Shown: positions 1 through 7,179 of the stretch, one piece after another | Layout of the letters: each line of letters begins with the position of its first letter | How positions within the stretch are numbered: position 1 is the first letter of the stretch | Source: Rhodospirillaceae bacterium | Lineage (GTDB): Bacteria > Pseudomonadota > Alphaproteobacteria > Thalassobaculales > Thalassobaculaceae | Length of the DNA: 37,689 bases | NCBI GenBank assembly: GCA_018699735.1 | Contig: JABIRP010000295.1 | Span: 1-37,689 of the forward strand | Direction: 5' to 3' | Translations under genes and position numbers: made by a program | Notes under the pieces: model-generated | What the model saw: only the letters and a program-made list of their open reading frames with translations | Told to the model about the DNA's origin: nothing | Databases searched by the model: none

Positions 1-1055
1 CCAACCTCGTCCAGCGTCGCGGCACCGGAAACAATACGTCCGGCGTCGACATCCATATCCTCCGACAGTCGGGCATAGGTTTCGGGATTACCGCAAACCT
101 TGATGACCGGCGAAATCGCCGAACCGACCACAGAGCCGCGACCAGTCGAAAACATCACCACATGCGCGCCACAAGCGATCAACTCGGATATCTCCGCATT
201 GTCATTGATGTTGGGAAAACCGAACCGGACCTCGCCATCTGGGATCATATCCATCAGATAGAGCCCTGGAGTCGGCGGGATATCACCCGGCTTCAAAAGC
301 CCGACAATCTCGGAGGCACCGGATTTGGCATAGGCGCCCATGGATTTCTCTTCGATCGTGGTCAACCCACCATCGGCGTTGCCCGAGGAAAAGCTCCCGT
401 GTCCGAGCGTCTCGTAGTACCGCCCGGCCTTGGCGACGGCGCGAATAATCTCGCGGCCAAGCTCCGGCGTCGCGGCCCGGTCCGCCATGGTGTGCTCACA
501 GCCGATCAACTCGCCGGTTTCCTCGAAAATGCACGCCGCTCCTTCCGGTATCAGCAGGTCGAAGGCACGTCCCATGGCCGGATTGGCGGCAATCCCGCTG
601 GTCCCGTCAGAACCTCCGCAAATGGTGCCGACGATAAGCTCGGAGGCGGCCATTTCCACCGGCTGCATGGCGTCCAACTCGGCCCGTCGCTCGGCCACCC
701 AGGCGCGCCCAGCCTCGATGGTGGCGCGGGTGCCGCCGGTTTGCTGGATCGTCATGACCTCAACCGGCCGGCCACTGGCCCGGACCGTGCGAACCACCGA
801 TTGCTTGTCGAACCCCTCACAGCCGAGCGAGACCAGCAGAACAGCCCCAACATTCGGATGCGTGCCGAGCCGCTGCATCATATTCTGACCATGGGCATTG
901 GGATAACACCCCTGCCAACCGATCACATGCACATCGTTTTCGCGCAACGGCATCGCGATCTCGCGCGCCACATGGTGGGCGCATTCGACCATATAGGCCA
1001 CCAGCACCACATTGCGGATGCCCTTGCGGCCGTCGGAGCGGAGGTAGCCTTTCAT
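1..1055 (-). CDS. UxaA-family dehydratase, large catalytic subunit (partial)
   Basis: The frame opens at an ATG at 1055 and runs off the left edge, giving about 351 residues without the C-terminus. The start has the family signature YLRSDGRKGIRN (residues 4-15). Conserved cysteine segments follow: GWQGC near 50, LGCEGFD near 79, CGGSDGTSG at 146-154 and GCEHTMADRAA near 186. These are typical of the C-terminal domain of altronate/galactarate dehydratases, metal-dependent enzymes that remove water from sugar acids. The N-terminal SAF domain is absent and sits in the separate gene at 1201-1527, so the enzyme is two-subunit. Sulfolactate sulfo-lyase (SuyB with SuyA) has the same split layout, so the substrate is open. 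A GGAAGAG stretch upstream can serve as ribosome binding site. Family is confident, substrate is not. Confidence 0.85.
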   Translation of the reverse strand, partial: MKGYLRSDGRKGIRNVVLVAYMVECAHHVAREIAMPLRENDVHVIGWQGCYPNAHGQNMMQRLGTHPNVGAVLLVSLGCEGFDKQSVVRTVRASGRPVEVMTIQQTGGTRATIEAGRAWVAERRAELDAMQPVEMAASELIVGTICGGSDGTSGIAANPAMGRAFDLLIPEGAACIFEETGELIGCEHTMADRAATPELGREIIRAVAKAGRYYETLGHGSFSSGNADGGLTTIEEKSMGAYAKSGASEIVGLLKPGDIPPTPGLYLMDMIPDGEVRFGFPNINDNAEISELIACGAHVVMFSTGRGSVVGSAISPVIKVCGNPETYARLSEDMDVDAGRIVSGAATLDEV

Positions 1056-1111
1056 GACGCGAGCTCTCTTCCCGAAATCAGTGATCCTGGGGTCCGACCG
1101 AAATTACGACC

Positions 1112-1180
1112 CGTCATCCCCGCGAAGGCAGGAATCCAGAATGCCGCCCGCCATGGATCCCCGCCTTCGCGGGGATGACG
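1112..1180. repeat. Dispersed palindromic repeat (CGTCATCCCCGCGAAGG family)
   Basis: Arms at 1112-1137 and 1155-1180 are inverted copies of CGTCATCCCCGCGAAGGC plus flanking bases, with two mismatches near the inner ends and a 17-bp loop. The same core appears at 27941-27976, so this is a family member and not a chance hairpin. It sits between the two subunit genes of the UxaA-type enzyme and would fold in their shared transcript. Confidence 0.8.
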
Positions 1181-1200
1181 AGACGTAATCGGTGGCTCCT

Positions 1201-1527
1201 TCATCTCCCAGTCTCCTCAAAAAAGGCATCCAGGTTATCGACCGTATAGGTTTCGATGTAATCGCTCTTCATGTTGTGCAGATGCACATGCCGGCCACGC
1301 GCAACTGCGTCGGTGGCCGAGCCAATCGGTGCGCCATACTTCAAGATAGTTTCACCCAACGTCAGATCGCGCCGAGCAATCTTGTGACCGAGCCCGATGT
1401 CTTCGATGAGGGTGACGGTTTCGCCATCAATCATCATCTCAGCCCCAGCCAAAAAGCTGGACCCGGCCACCAGGACATTGTCCTCGGGAGCGAGCAGAAT
1501 GAGGGTTGGGCTGGAAGGTTCGGTCAT
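1201..1527 (-). CDS. UxaA-family dehydratase, small SAF-domain subunit
   Basis: This 108-residue protein corresponds to the N-terminal SAF domain of altronate dehydratase. Family-like segments are LAPEDNVLVA near the start, GHKIARRDL in the middle and KYGAPIGSATDAVARGRHVHLHN towards the end. In fused UxaA/GarD proteins this domain precedes the catalytic domain; here it is a separate gene upstream of the large subunit (1-1055), same strand, about 145 bp away. The two are probably co-transcribed and form one enzyme. The gap holds a palindromic repeat, an odd place for one inside an operon. The short length matches stand-alone small subunits, including SuyA of sulfolactate sulfo-lyase, so sugar-acid dehydratase and sulfo-lyase are both possible. 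No strong ribosome binding site is visible before the ATG. Confidence 0.85.
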   Translation of the reverse strand: MTEPSSPTLILLAPEDNVLVAGSSFLAGAEMMIDGETVTLIEDIGLGHKIARRDLTLGETILKYGAPIGSATDAVARGRHVHLHNMKSDYIETYTVDNLDAFFEETGR

Positions 1528-1590
1528 CTGGGATCTTGCCTAAGCTGAAGTCAGCAGATCCTACATCCTCGGCAGATGAATGCCAGGGCT

Positions 1591-2418
1591 CTAATCCGAC
1601 TTGGCGCGGCACTCCTTGATCCAATTCCGATAAAACGAGACAGATTTGTCGATGCCTCCGGGATCGAGCGGTTCGTATTCGTCCCGCAGAGCTTCGAGTT
1701 CCCGCAACACCTCTAAGGCTTCGTCGTAACGCCCAACCTCCGCGAGCCAATAGCTCAAACTATCGAAGGCCACAGCGCGTGGAAACGTGTCATTTCCGAC
1801 GACCAGCGGTAGTGTGCGCGATATTTCCAAGGATTTTCGAAAGGCATTCGTCGCTCGGTATTCGAAACCCAGGTCAACATAAGCCATGGCGAAAAGCCCG
1901 AGGATCGTTGCCTGTTCCCAGGGGGCGACGTCTCCCATGAGCAAGTCCTCCAGCCGGATTATCTCATGCAGGGCCAATGAGCGATCGCCGAATTCAGCGT
2001 AACGCTTAGCCAAATTCAAGGCTGGGTAAAAGACATTCAGGTCGCCACCGATGCTGACTTCCCGCTTCAGATAATGCAGACGTTCGATACCGCGATGCAA
2101 AACATCGAACCGGGCGCCGAGGAGGCCCAATTTCGTCTGCACCCGGATGATCCCGTTCACAACCGGCGCAATGCGCGGTGGGTCGAACAGCTTGTCGATC
2201 AGCTTCACAGCGGTCCTGAGGGATCGTTTTGCAGCACCAAGCTTTCCGGCCGTTCCATCCATTCTCGCTTGGGCCACGGCGTCGCAAATTCGTTTGGTCA
2301 CCGGATGTTCGCATTGACGAGGGTCTTCGAAAATATCAGGCAGAAATTTCGCATTGGCGTGAGTGCTCACGATGGACAGGAAAAGCAAAAATCCTGCTGC
2401 AAGGAATAATCCTCTCAC
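1591..2418 (-). CDS. Secreted TPR-like hypothetical protein
   Basis: I place the start at a GTG at 2418, preceded by AAGGGT at a good distance, rather than the TTG at 2433, which gives 275 residues. The N-terminus is a clear signal peptide: a hydrophobic run GLFLAAGFLLFLSIVS followed by the cleavage-type motif HANA-K, so the mature protein is probably periplasmic. The rest is helical, with repeating stretches of the tetratricopeptide type, for example EFGDRSLALHEIIRLEDLL and EVGRYDEALEVLRELEAL. A CEHPVTKRICDAV segment near the mature start could hold a disulfide. No enzyme motif is visible. TPR proteins usually mediate protein-protein contacts, but no partner is evident. It is divergent from the glutamine-synthetase-like gene, across an AT-rich gap. 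Confidence 0.7.
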   Translation of the reverse strand: MRGLFLAAGFLLFLSIVSTHANAKFLPDIFEDPRQCEHPVTKRICDAVAQARMDGTAGKLGAAKRSLRTAVKLIDKLFDPPRIAPVVNGIIRVQTKLGLLGARFDVLHRGIERLHYLKREVSIGGDLNVFYPALNLAKRYAEFGDRSLALHEIIRLEDLLMGDVAPWEQATILGLFAMAYVDLGFEYRATNAFRKSLEISRTLPLVVGNDTFPRAVAFDSLSYWLAEVGRYDEALEVLRELEALRDEYEPLDPGGIDKSVSFYRNWIKECRAKSD

Positions 2419-2455
2419 ATTACAACCCTTCAATGATTAAATATAAATAACAACT

Positions 2456-2468
2456 AACGATAGTCGTT
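2456..2468. promoter_or_regulatory. Possible operator in divergent promoter region
   Basis: A perfect short inverted repeat AACGA-TAG-TCGTT lies in the AT-rich gap between the divergent genes at 1591-2418 and 2573-3940. Its size and place suit a small operator, but arms of five bases can arise by chance. Confidence 0.25.
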
Positions 2469-2572
2469 TTACAGAATTAGTCAAACACATGACGCTTACC
2501 AACCCTTCCCCTCCCTCCAAGCTTTCCCCTAGGATAGCGCCAAATCGGATAAACCCGGAGGGAGGGGCAGGT

Positions 2573-3940
2573 ATGGAAGCGGATCAGGTCAAAACGGCGG
2601 CGGACGCAATCGCGATTGTCGAGGAACGCGGGCTGACCCACGTCAAGGTTGGCGTGTTCGACATGGATGGTGTGCTGCGCGGCAAGTATATGGGCCGCGA
2701 CAAGTTCGTCTCGGCCCTAGATGGCGGCTTCGGGTTCTGCGACGTGGTGCTGGGTTGGGACAGTCAGGACCAGCTTTACGACAACGTCGAGTTCACCGGT
2801 TGGCACACCGGCTACCCCGACGCCACCGTGCGGGTTCTGCCCCAGACCTGCCGCGAGATCCCGTGGGAGGACGACATGCTGTTCTTCCTCTCGGAGTTTG
2901 TGGCCCCCGCCGAGGCGATCTGCCCGCGTGGTGTTTTCAGGAGCATCACCGAGAAGGCGGCGGCGATGGGATACACCTCCTTCGGCGCCTGTGAGTACGA
3001 ATTCTTCGTCTTCGATGAGACGCCGCATTCGGTGCGCGAGAAGGGCTACAAGAACCTGAACAACATCACCCCGGGTTTCTTCGGCTACTCGATGCTGCGA
3101 AGCTCGGTCCTGTCCGAATTCTACACCCAGTTCCTGGAGGTCTGCGAGATCATGGACTTCCCGATCGAGGGGCTGCACACTGAAACCGGCCCCGGCGTGC
3201 TGGAAGCCGCGATCCAGGTGGACGAGGGTCTGGCGGCCGCCGACAAGGCAGCCCTGTTCAAGACCTTCACCAAGATCTTCGCCCAGCGCAACGACCTGAT
3301 GGCGACCTTTATGGCCAAATGGTCGATGGATTGGCCGGGACAATCCGGCCATATCCATCTGTCGCTACAGCACAAGGACGGCGGCTCGGTATTCCACGAC
3401 CCTGCCAAACCGCACAACATGTCCGACGAGATGCGTTGGTTCATCGGCGGCCAGCAGGCATTACTGCCGGAACTGCTGGCCATGGTGGCGCAAACGGTGA
3501 ATGCCTACACCCGGCTCATCCCCGGGTTCTGGGCCCCGACCGACGCCACCTGGGGCGTTGAGAACCGAACCACGGCCCTGCGTGCCATCCCGGGCTCGGC
3601 AAAGTCTCAGCGGGTCGAGTACCGCCTCGGATCGGCCGACGCCAACCCTTATATTGCGATGGCGGCGGCGCTCGGCTCCGGGCTTTGGGGCATCGAGAAC
3701 AAGATCGAACCGACAGCACCGGTCGAGGGCAATGCCTACGAAAAGACATTTCCGCGCAAGCAGCAGCTTTCACGCACACTCTGGGATGCGGCGCAGGCAT
3801 TGAAGAAGTCGAAGGCCGCGCGGGCATTGTTCGGGGATGCCTTCGTCGAGCATTATGCGGCATCCCGCGAGTGGGAGGAGCGCGAGTTCCGACGCCACGT
3901 CACCGACTGGGAAATGGAACGCTATTTCGAGATCATCTGA
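2573..3940 (+). CDS. Glutamine-synthetase-family gamma-glutamyl ligase
   Basis: The start is set at the ATG at 2573 because a long purine-rich ribosome binding site (GGAGGGAGGGGCAGGT) directly precedes it; the frame is open further upstream without such a site. The 455-residue product has the glutamine synthetase fold. The metal/ATP motif EYEFFVFDE is at 141-149, ETGPGVLEAA at 204-213, SGHIHLSL at 258-265, the Arg-containing NRTTALR at 331-337 and RVEYRLGSADANPY at 347-360. The N-terminal domain has the FDMDGVLRGK motif common in GS-like enzymes that join glutamate to amines (PuuA, GlnT, GMAS types) rather than to ammonia in core assimilation. A cupin gene follows after 22 bp, suggesting a small pathway for an amine or gamma-glutamyl compound. 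The amine is unknown. Confidence 0.85.
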   Translation: MEADQVKTAADAIAIVEERGLTHVKVGVFDMDGVLRGKYMGRDKFVSALDGGFGFCDVVLGWDSQDQLYDNVEFTGWHTGYPDATVRVLPQTCREIPWEDDMLFFLSEFVAPAEAICPRGVFRSITEKAAAMGYTSFGACEYEFFVFDETPHSVREKGYKNLNNITPGFFGYSMLRSSVLSEFYTQFLEVCEIMDFPIEGLHTETGPGVLEAAIQVDEGLAAADKAALFKTFTKIFAQRNDLMATFMAKWSMDWPGQSGHIHLSLQHKDGGSVFHDPAKPHNMSDEMRWFIGGQQALLPELLAMVAQTVNAYTRLIPGFWAPTDATWGVENRTTALRAIPGSAKSQRVEYRLGSADANPYIAMAAALGSGLWGIENKIEPTAPVEGNAYEKTFPRKQQLSRTLWDAAQALKKSKAARALFGDAFVEHYAASREWEEREFRRHVTDWEMERYFEII

Positions 3941-3962
3941 GTGAAATTGTAAGGAAGAGATC

Positions 3963-4364
3963 ATGAACGCCATTACACCGAGCGCCAAGAACCACGCGGG
4001 TCTGGCCGGGCTGGATTCTCGCTTCGTCGCGGTCGCCGATATTCCTTGGGAGCAGACCCGCTTCCCGGGCGTGGAGATCAAAGTGCTGATTGAGGACAAA
4101 AGCACCGGGCTGCTGACCACGCTGTTGAAGATGGCGCCGGGCGCCAGGCTACCGGACCACGAGCATGTCGAGATCGAACAAACCTACGTCATGGAAGGCC
4201 GGCTGGTCTGCGCCGAGGGCGAATGCACCGCCGGCAACTTCGTCTGGCGCCCCGCCGGCAGCCGGCACGAGGCCCATACGCCGGACGGGGGGCTCATGAT
4301 CGCGTTCTTCATCCGCCCGAACGTCTTCTTCGACCAGGACCCGGACGGCGAGAGCTTCCGTTGA
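3963..4364 (+). CDS. Cupin-domain protein
   Basis: This 133-residue protein is a single small beta-barrel cupin, close in form to the ChrR-like cupin domain. The metal-binding pattern is visible as PDHEHVEIEQTYV (His66, His68, Glu72) with a later His in SRHEAHTPDGG (102 or 105). A good ribosome binding site, GGAAGAG, precedes the ATG. The gene follows the GS-family ligase by 22 bp on the same strand, so the two are almost certainly one transcript. It may bind or convert the substrate or product of that ligase, or act as a sensor; the sequence does not decide. It converges with lpdA, whose end lies 27 bp away. Confidence 0.8.
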   Translation: MNAITPSAKNHAGLAGLDSRFVAVADIPWEQTRFPGVEIKVLIEDKSTGLLTTLLKMAPGARLPDHEHVEIEQTYVMEGRLVCAEGECTAGNFVWRPAGSRHEAHTPDGGLMIAFFIRPNVFFDQDPDGESFR

Positions 4365-4391
4365 CGCAAAGGTGGTTGAGGGGCGCTCCAA

Positions 4392-5798
4392 TCAGATATG
4401 GATCGCCCGCTTGTCCACTGCCAGGGCCGCTTCCTTAACCGCCTCGTTTAGCGTCGGATGGCCGTGGCAGGTCCGCGCGATATCTTCCGCCGAGGCGCCA
4501 AATGCCATCGCCGTTGCACATTCGTGGATCACGGTTCCGGCGTCGCGCCCCATGATGTGGACCCCCAACACCTTGTCGGTCGTGGCATCGGCCAGGATCT
4601 TCACGAAGCCTTCGGTGTCCCCCACAGAGCGGGCCCGGCTATTGGCCATGAAGGGGAAGTTTCCGGTCTTGTAGGCAGTGCCGGCCTCTTTCAACTGCTC
4701 CTCGGTCTTGCCGATGACGGCGACCTCGGGCTGGGTGTAGACGATGCCCGGCACCAGGTTGTAATCCACATGCCCGGTGCCGCCGGCCATGATCTCAACG
4801 CAAGCAACCCCATCTTCCTCAGCCTTATGAGCCAGCATCGGGCCTGGAATTGCGTCACCAATCGCGAAGATGCCGGGAACGCTGGTCTCAAAATCCTCAT
4901 CGACCTTGATGAAGCCGCGCTCGTCGAACTCGACGCCAACTCTATCGAGACCCAATCCGGTCGTATGCGGCCGCCGGCCGATCGACACCAATACGGTATC
5001 GGCTTTCATGGTCTCGGGTTTTCCGCCCGCTGCCGGTTCGACCGTCAGGGTTACGCCCGACTTGGCCGCCTTGGCGCCGGTGACTTTATTCGAGAGCTTG
5101 AACGTGAAACCCTGTTTGGCCAATACACGCTGGAATTTCTTGGCGATCTCGCCATCCATACCGGGGACGATGCGGTCGAGGAACTCGACCACGGTCACCT
5201 TAGAGCCGAGACGCGCCCAGACAGAGCCTAGCTCCAGCCCGATCGCACCACCGCCAACGACCACCAGATGCTTTGGCACCTTGGTTAGCTCCAGCGCCCC
5301 GGTAGAGGTGACGACCTGCTTTTCGTCGATCTTCAGACCCGGCAACGGCATGGATTCAGAGCCGGTCGCGATCAGGATGCGCTCGCCTGTGATTGTCTTC
5401 GCCTTGCCCTTCTCGGGTTTGACCGAGACCTCGCCGACGGCTTTGATCGTGGCCGTGCCCTCGAGATGGTCGATTTTGTTTTTCTTGAACAGGAAGGCGA
5501 TGCCCTTGGTCAGATTATCGACCACATCGGCCTTGTTGGCCTGCATCTTCTTCAGGTTGAGCTTGAGTTGGCCGATCTCGATCCCGACCTCACTCAGATG
5601 CCCGGACGCCTCGTGATATTTTTCCGAGGAATGCAGCAGCGCCTTCGACGGAATACAGCCGACGTTCAGGCAGGTCCCGCCCAATCGCGGACGCTTCTCC
5701 ACGCAAGCCACCGTCATACCAAGTTGGGCGGCCCGGATTGCGGCGACGTAACCGCCGGGACCGGCACCGATAATGATCAGATCGTAGCTGTCGGCCAT
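4392..5798 (-). CDS. lpdA: Dihydrolipoamide dehydrogenase (E3)
   Basis: This flavoprotein reoxidises dihydrolipoyl groups on the E2 core with NAD+. The 468-residue protein has the N-terminal FAD motif GAGPGGYVAA (11-20), the redox disulfide GGTCLNVGCIPSK (Cys43 and Cys48), the NAD-binding GGGAIGLELGSVW, the second FAD motif GIFAIGD, and the C-terminal catalytic HPTLNE (His447, Glu452). Length and motifs are those of a full active enzyme. A GGAAGAGG site precedes the ATG. It is the last gene of the leftward sucA-sucB-lpdA set, 37 bp after sucB, so it most likely serves the 2-oxoglutarate dehydrogenase complex. Confidence 0.97.
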   Translation of the reverse strand: MADSYDLIIIGAGPGGYVAAIRAAQLGMTVACVEKRPRLGGTCLNVGCIPSKALLHSSEKYHEASGHLSEVGIEIGQLKLNLKKMQANKADVVDNLTKGIAFLFKKNKIDHLEGTATIKAVGEVSVKPEKGKAKTITGERILIATGSESMPLPGLKIDEKQVVTSTGALELTKVPKHLVVVGGGAIGLELGSVWARLGSKVTVVEFLDRIVPGMDGEIAKKFQRVLAKQGFTFKLSNKVTGAKAAKSGVTLTVEPAAGGKPETMKADTVLVSIGRRPHTTGLGLDRVGVEFDERGFIKVDEDFETSVPGIFAIGDAIPGPMLAHKAEEDGVACVEIMAGGTGHVDYNLVPGIVYTQPEVAVIGKTEEQLKEAGTAYKTGNFPFMANSRARSVGDTEGFVKILADATTDKVLGVHIMGRDAGTVIHECATAMAFGASAEDIARTCHGHPTLNEAVKEAALAVDKRAIHI

Positions 5799-5835
5799 GA
5801 CCTCTTCCTTTTCTCAGGAGCAATGTTTCTCGGGA

Positions 5836-7134
5836 CTACATATCCAGCAGAAGGCGCCTTGGATCCTCGATCGCTTCCTTCACACGAACCAGGAAGGTGA
5901 CCGCCTCGCGGCCGTCAACGATCCGGTGATCATAAGACAGCGCCAAGTACATCATCGGCCGGATTTGCGTCTCGCCATTCACCGCCATCGGGCGTTGTTG
6001 GATCTTATGCATACCGAGGATGCCGGATTGCGGCGGGTTCAGGATCGGGGTCGACATCAACGAGCCATACACACCGCCGTTGGAAATCGTGAACGTGCCG
6101 CCGGCCATATCCTGGACCGTCAGCTTGCCGTCTCGGGCCTTGCGGCCGTACTCCGATACGCCCTTCTCGATGTCGGCGAAGCTGAGCTTGTCAGCATCGC
6201 GTAGCACCGGAACCACCAGACCTGTCGGCGTGCCGACCGCGACACCGATGTCATAATAATTCTTGTAAATGATCTGATCGCCGTGGATCTCGGCATTCAC
6301 CGCAGGCAGTTCCTGCAGGGCCGCGACCACCGCGCGCACGAAGAAAGACGAGAACCCGAGCCGCACGCCATGCCGGCGCTCGAAGCCAGTGCGGTATTCG
6401 TCGCGGAAATCCAACACCGAGGTCATGTCGGCCTCGTTGAAGGTGGTCAACATCGCTGCCGTGTTCTGCGATTCCTTCAAGCGCCGTGCGATCGCCTGGC
6501 GCAGGCGAGACATCCGCACCCGTTCCTCTCGCGGATCTTCCGGGCGCGGCGGCAGCTCGCCAACGGCCATCGGGGCCGCAAAGCCAGCCGGAGCAGCAGC
6601 GCCCGCTTTCGCCGTTGCGGCCTCAATCGCTGCCAGAACATCGGCCTTAACCAACCTGCCGTCCTTGCCGGTTGGCTGAATCTTGGCCGGATCGAGGTTA
6701 TTCTCCTCGACCAGTCGGCGAACCGCCGGCGAGAGTGTTTTCACCTCATGACTGCTGGCAGCTGCAGCGGGAGCAGGCGCCGGAGCGGGTGTGGGAGCTG
6801 GTGCCGCAATTGCTGGAGCCGGTGCGGCCTCCGCTGGAGCGGCCGCCGGGGCAGCAGCAGCCGGGGCAGCAGCAGCCGGCGCCTTGGCCGCAGCCTCACC
6901 CTCGTTGATCACCCCCAACAGGGCGGCAACCTCAACGTTGGCGCCTTCCTGAACCAGGATTTCAGCCAGAACACCGGTCGCCGGCGCGTTGACCTCAAGC
7001 GTCACCTTGTCGGTTTCCAACTCGACCAACGGTTCGTCCATCGCGACGGCATCGCCAGCCGCCTTCATCCATTTGGCCACCGTTGCTTCGCTGACCGATT
7101 CGCCCAATGCCGGAACCCGAATTTCCGTAGCCAT
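5836..7134 (-). CDS. sucB: 2-oxoglutarate dehydrogenase E2, succinyltransferase
   Basis: E2 transfers the succinyl group from E1 to CoA and forms the core of the complex. The 432-residue protein has one N-terminal lipoyl domain with the lipoylated lysine in ETDKVTLEV (Lys43). An Ala/Pro-rich mobile linker follows (about 80-130), then a peripheral-subunit-binding domain ([31 protein letters not shown]), a second linker, and the acyltransferase domain ending in [13 protein letters not shown] (catalytic His near 403, Asp near 407). The single lipoyl domain and the ending RRLLLDM are typical of SucB. It lies between sucA and lpdA on the same strand, with GAGGG before the start. Confidence 0.97.
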   Translation of the reverse strand: MATEIRVPALGESVSEATVAKWMKAAGDAVAMDEPLVELETDKVTLEVNAPATGVLAEILVQEGANVEVAALLGVINEGEAAAKAPAAAAPAAAAPAAAPAEAAPAPAIAAPAPTPAPAPAPAAAASSHEVKTLSPAVRRLVEENNLDPAKIQPTGKDGRLVKADVLAAIEAATAKAGAAAPAGFAAPMAVGELPPRPEDPREERVRMSRLRQAIARRLKESQNTAAMLTTFNEADMTSVLDFRDEYRTGFERRHGVRLGFSSFFVRAVVAALQELPAVNAEIHGDQIIYKNYYDIGVAVGTPTGLVVPVLRDADKLSFADIEKGVSEYGRKARDGKLTVQDMAGGTFTISNGGVYGSLMSTPILNPPQSGILGMHKIQQRPMAVNGETQIRPMMYLALSYDHRIVDGREAVTFLVRVKEAIEDPRRLLLDM

Positions 7135-7179
7135 TTGCCCTCAATCCCCTCATTCGCAAAAGATCGTTCGTGCTCGTTC

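Noticed and set aside
162-1178. Plus-strand frame of 338 codons over the UxaA large subunit
   Set aside because: The minus strand codes a clear family member with conserved cysteine motifs; the plus frame has no recognisable motif.
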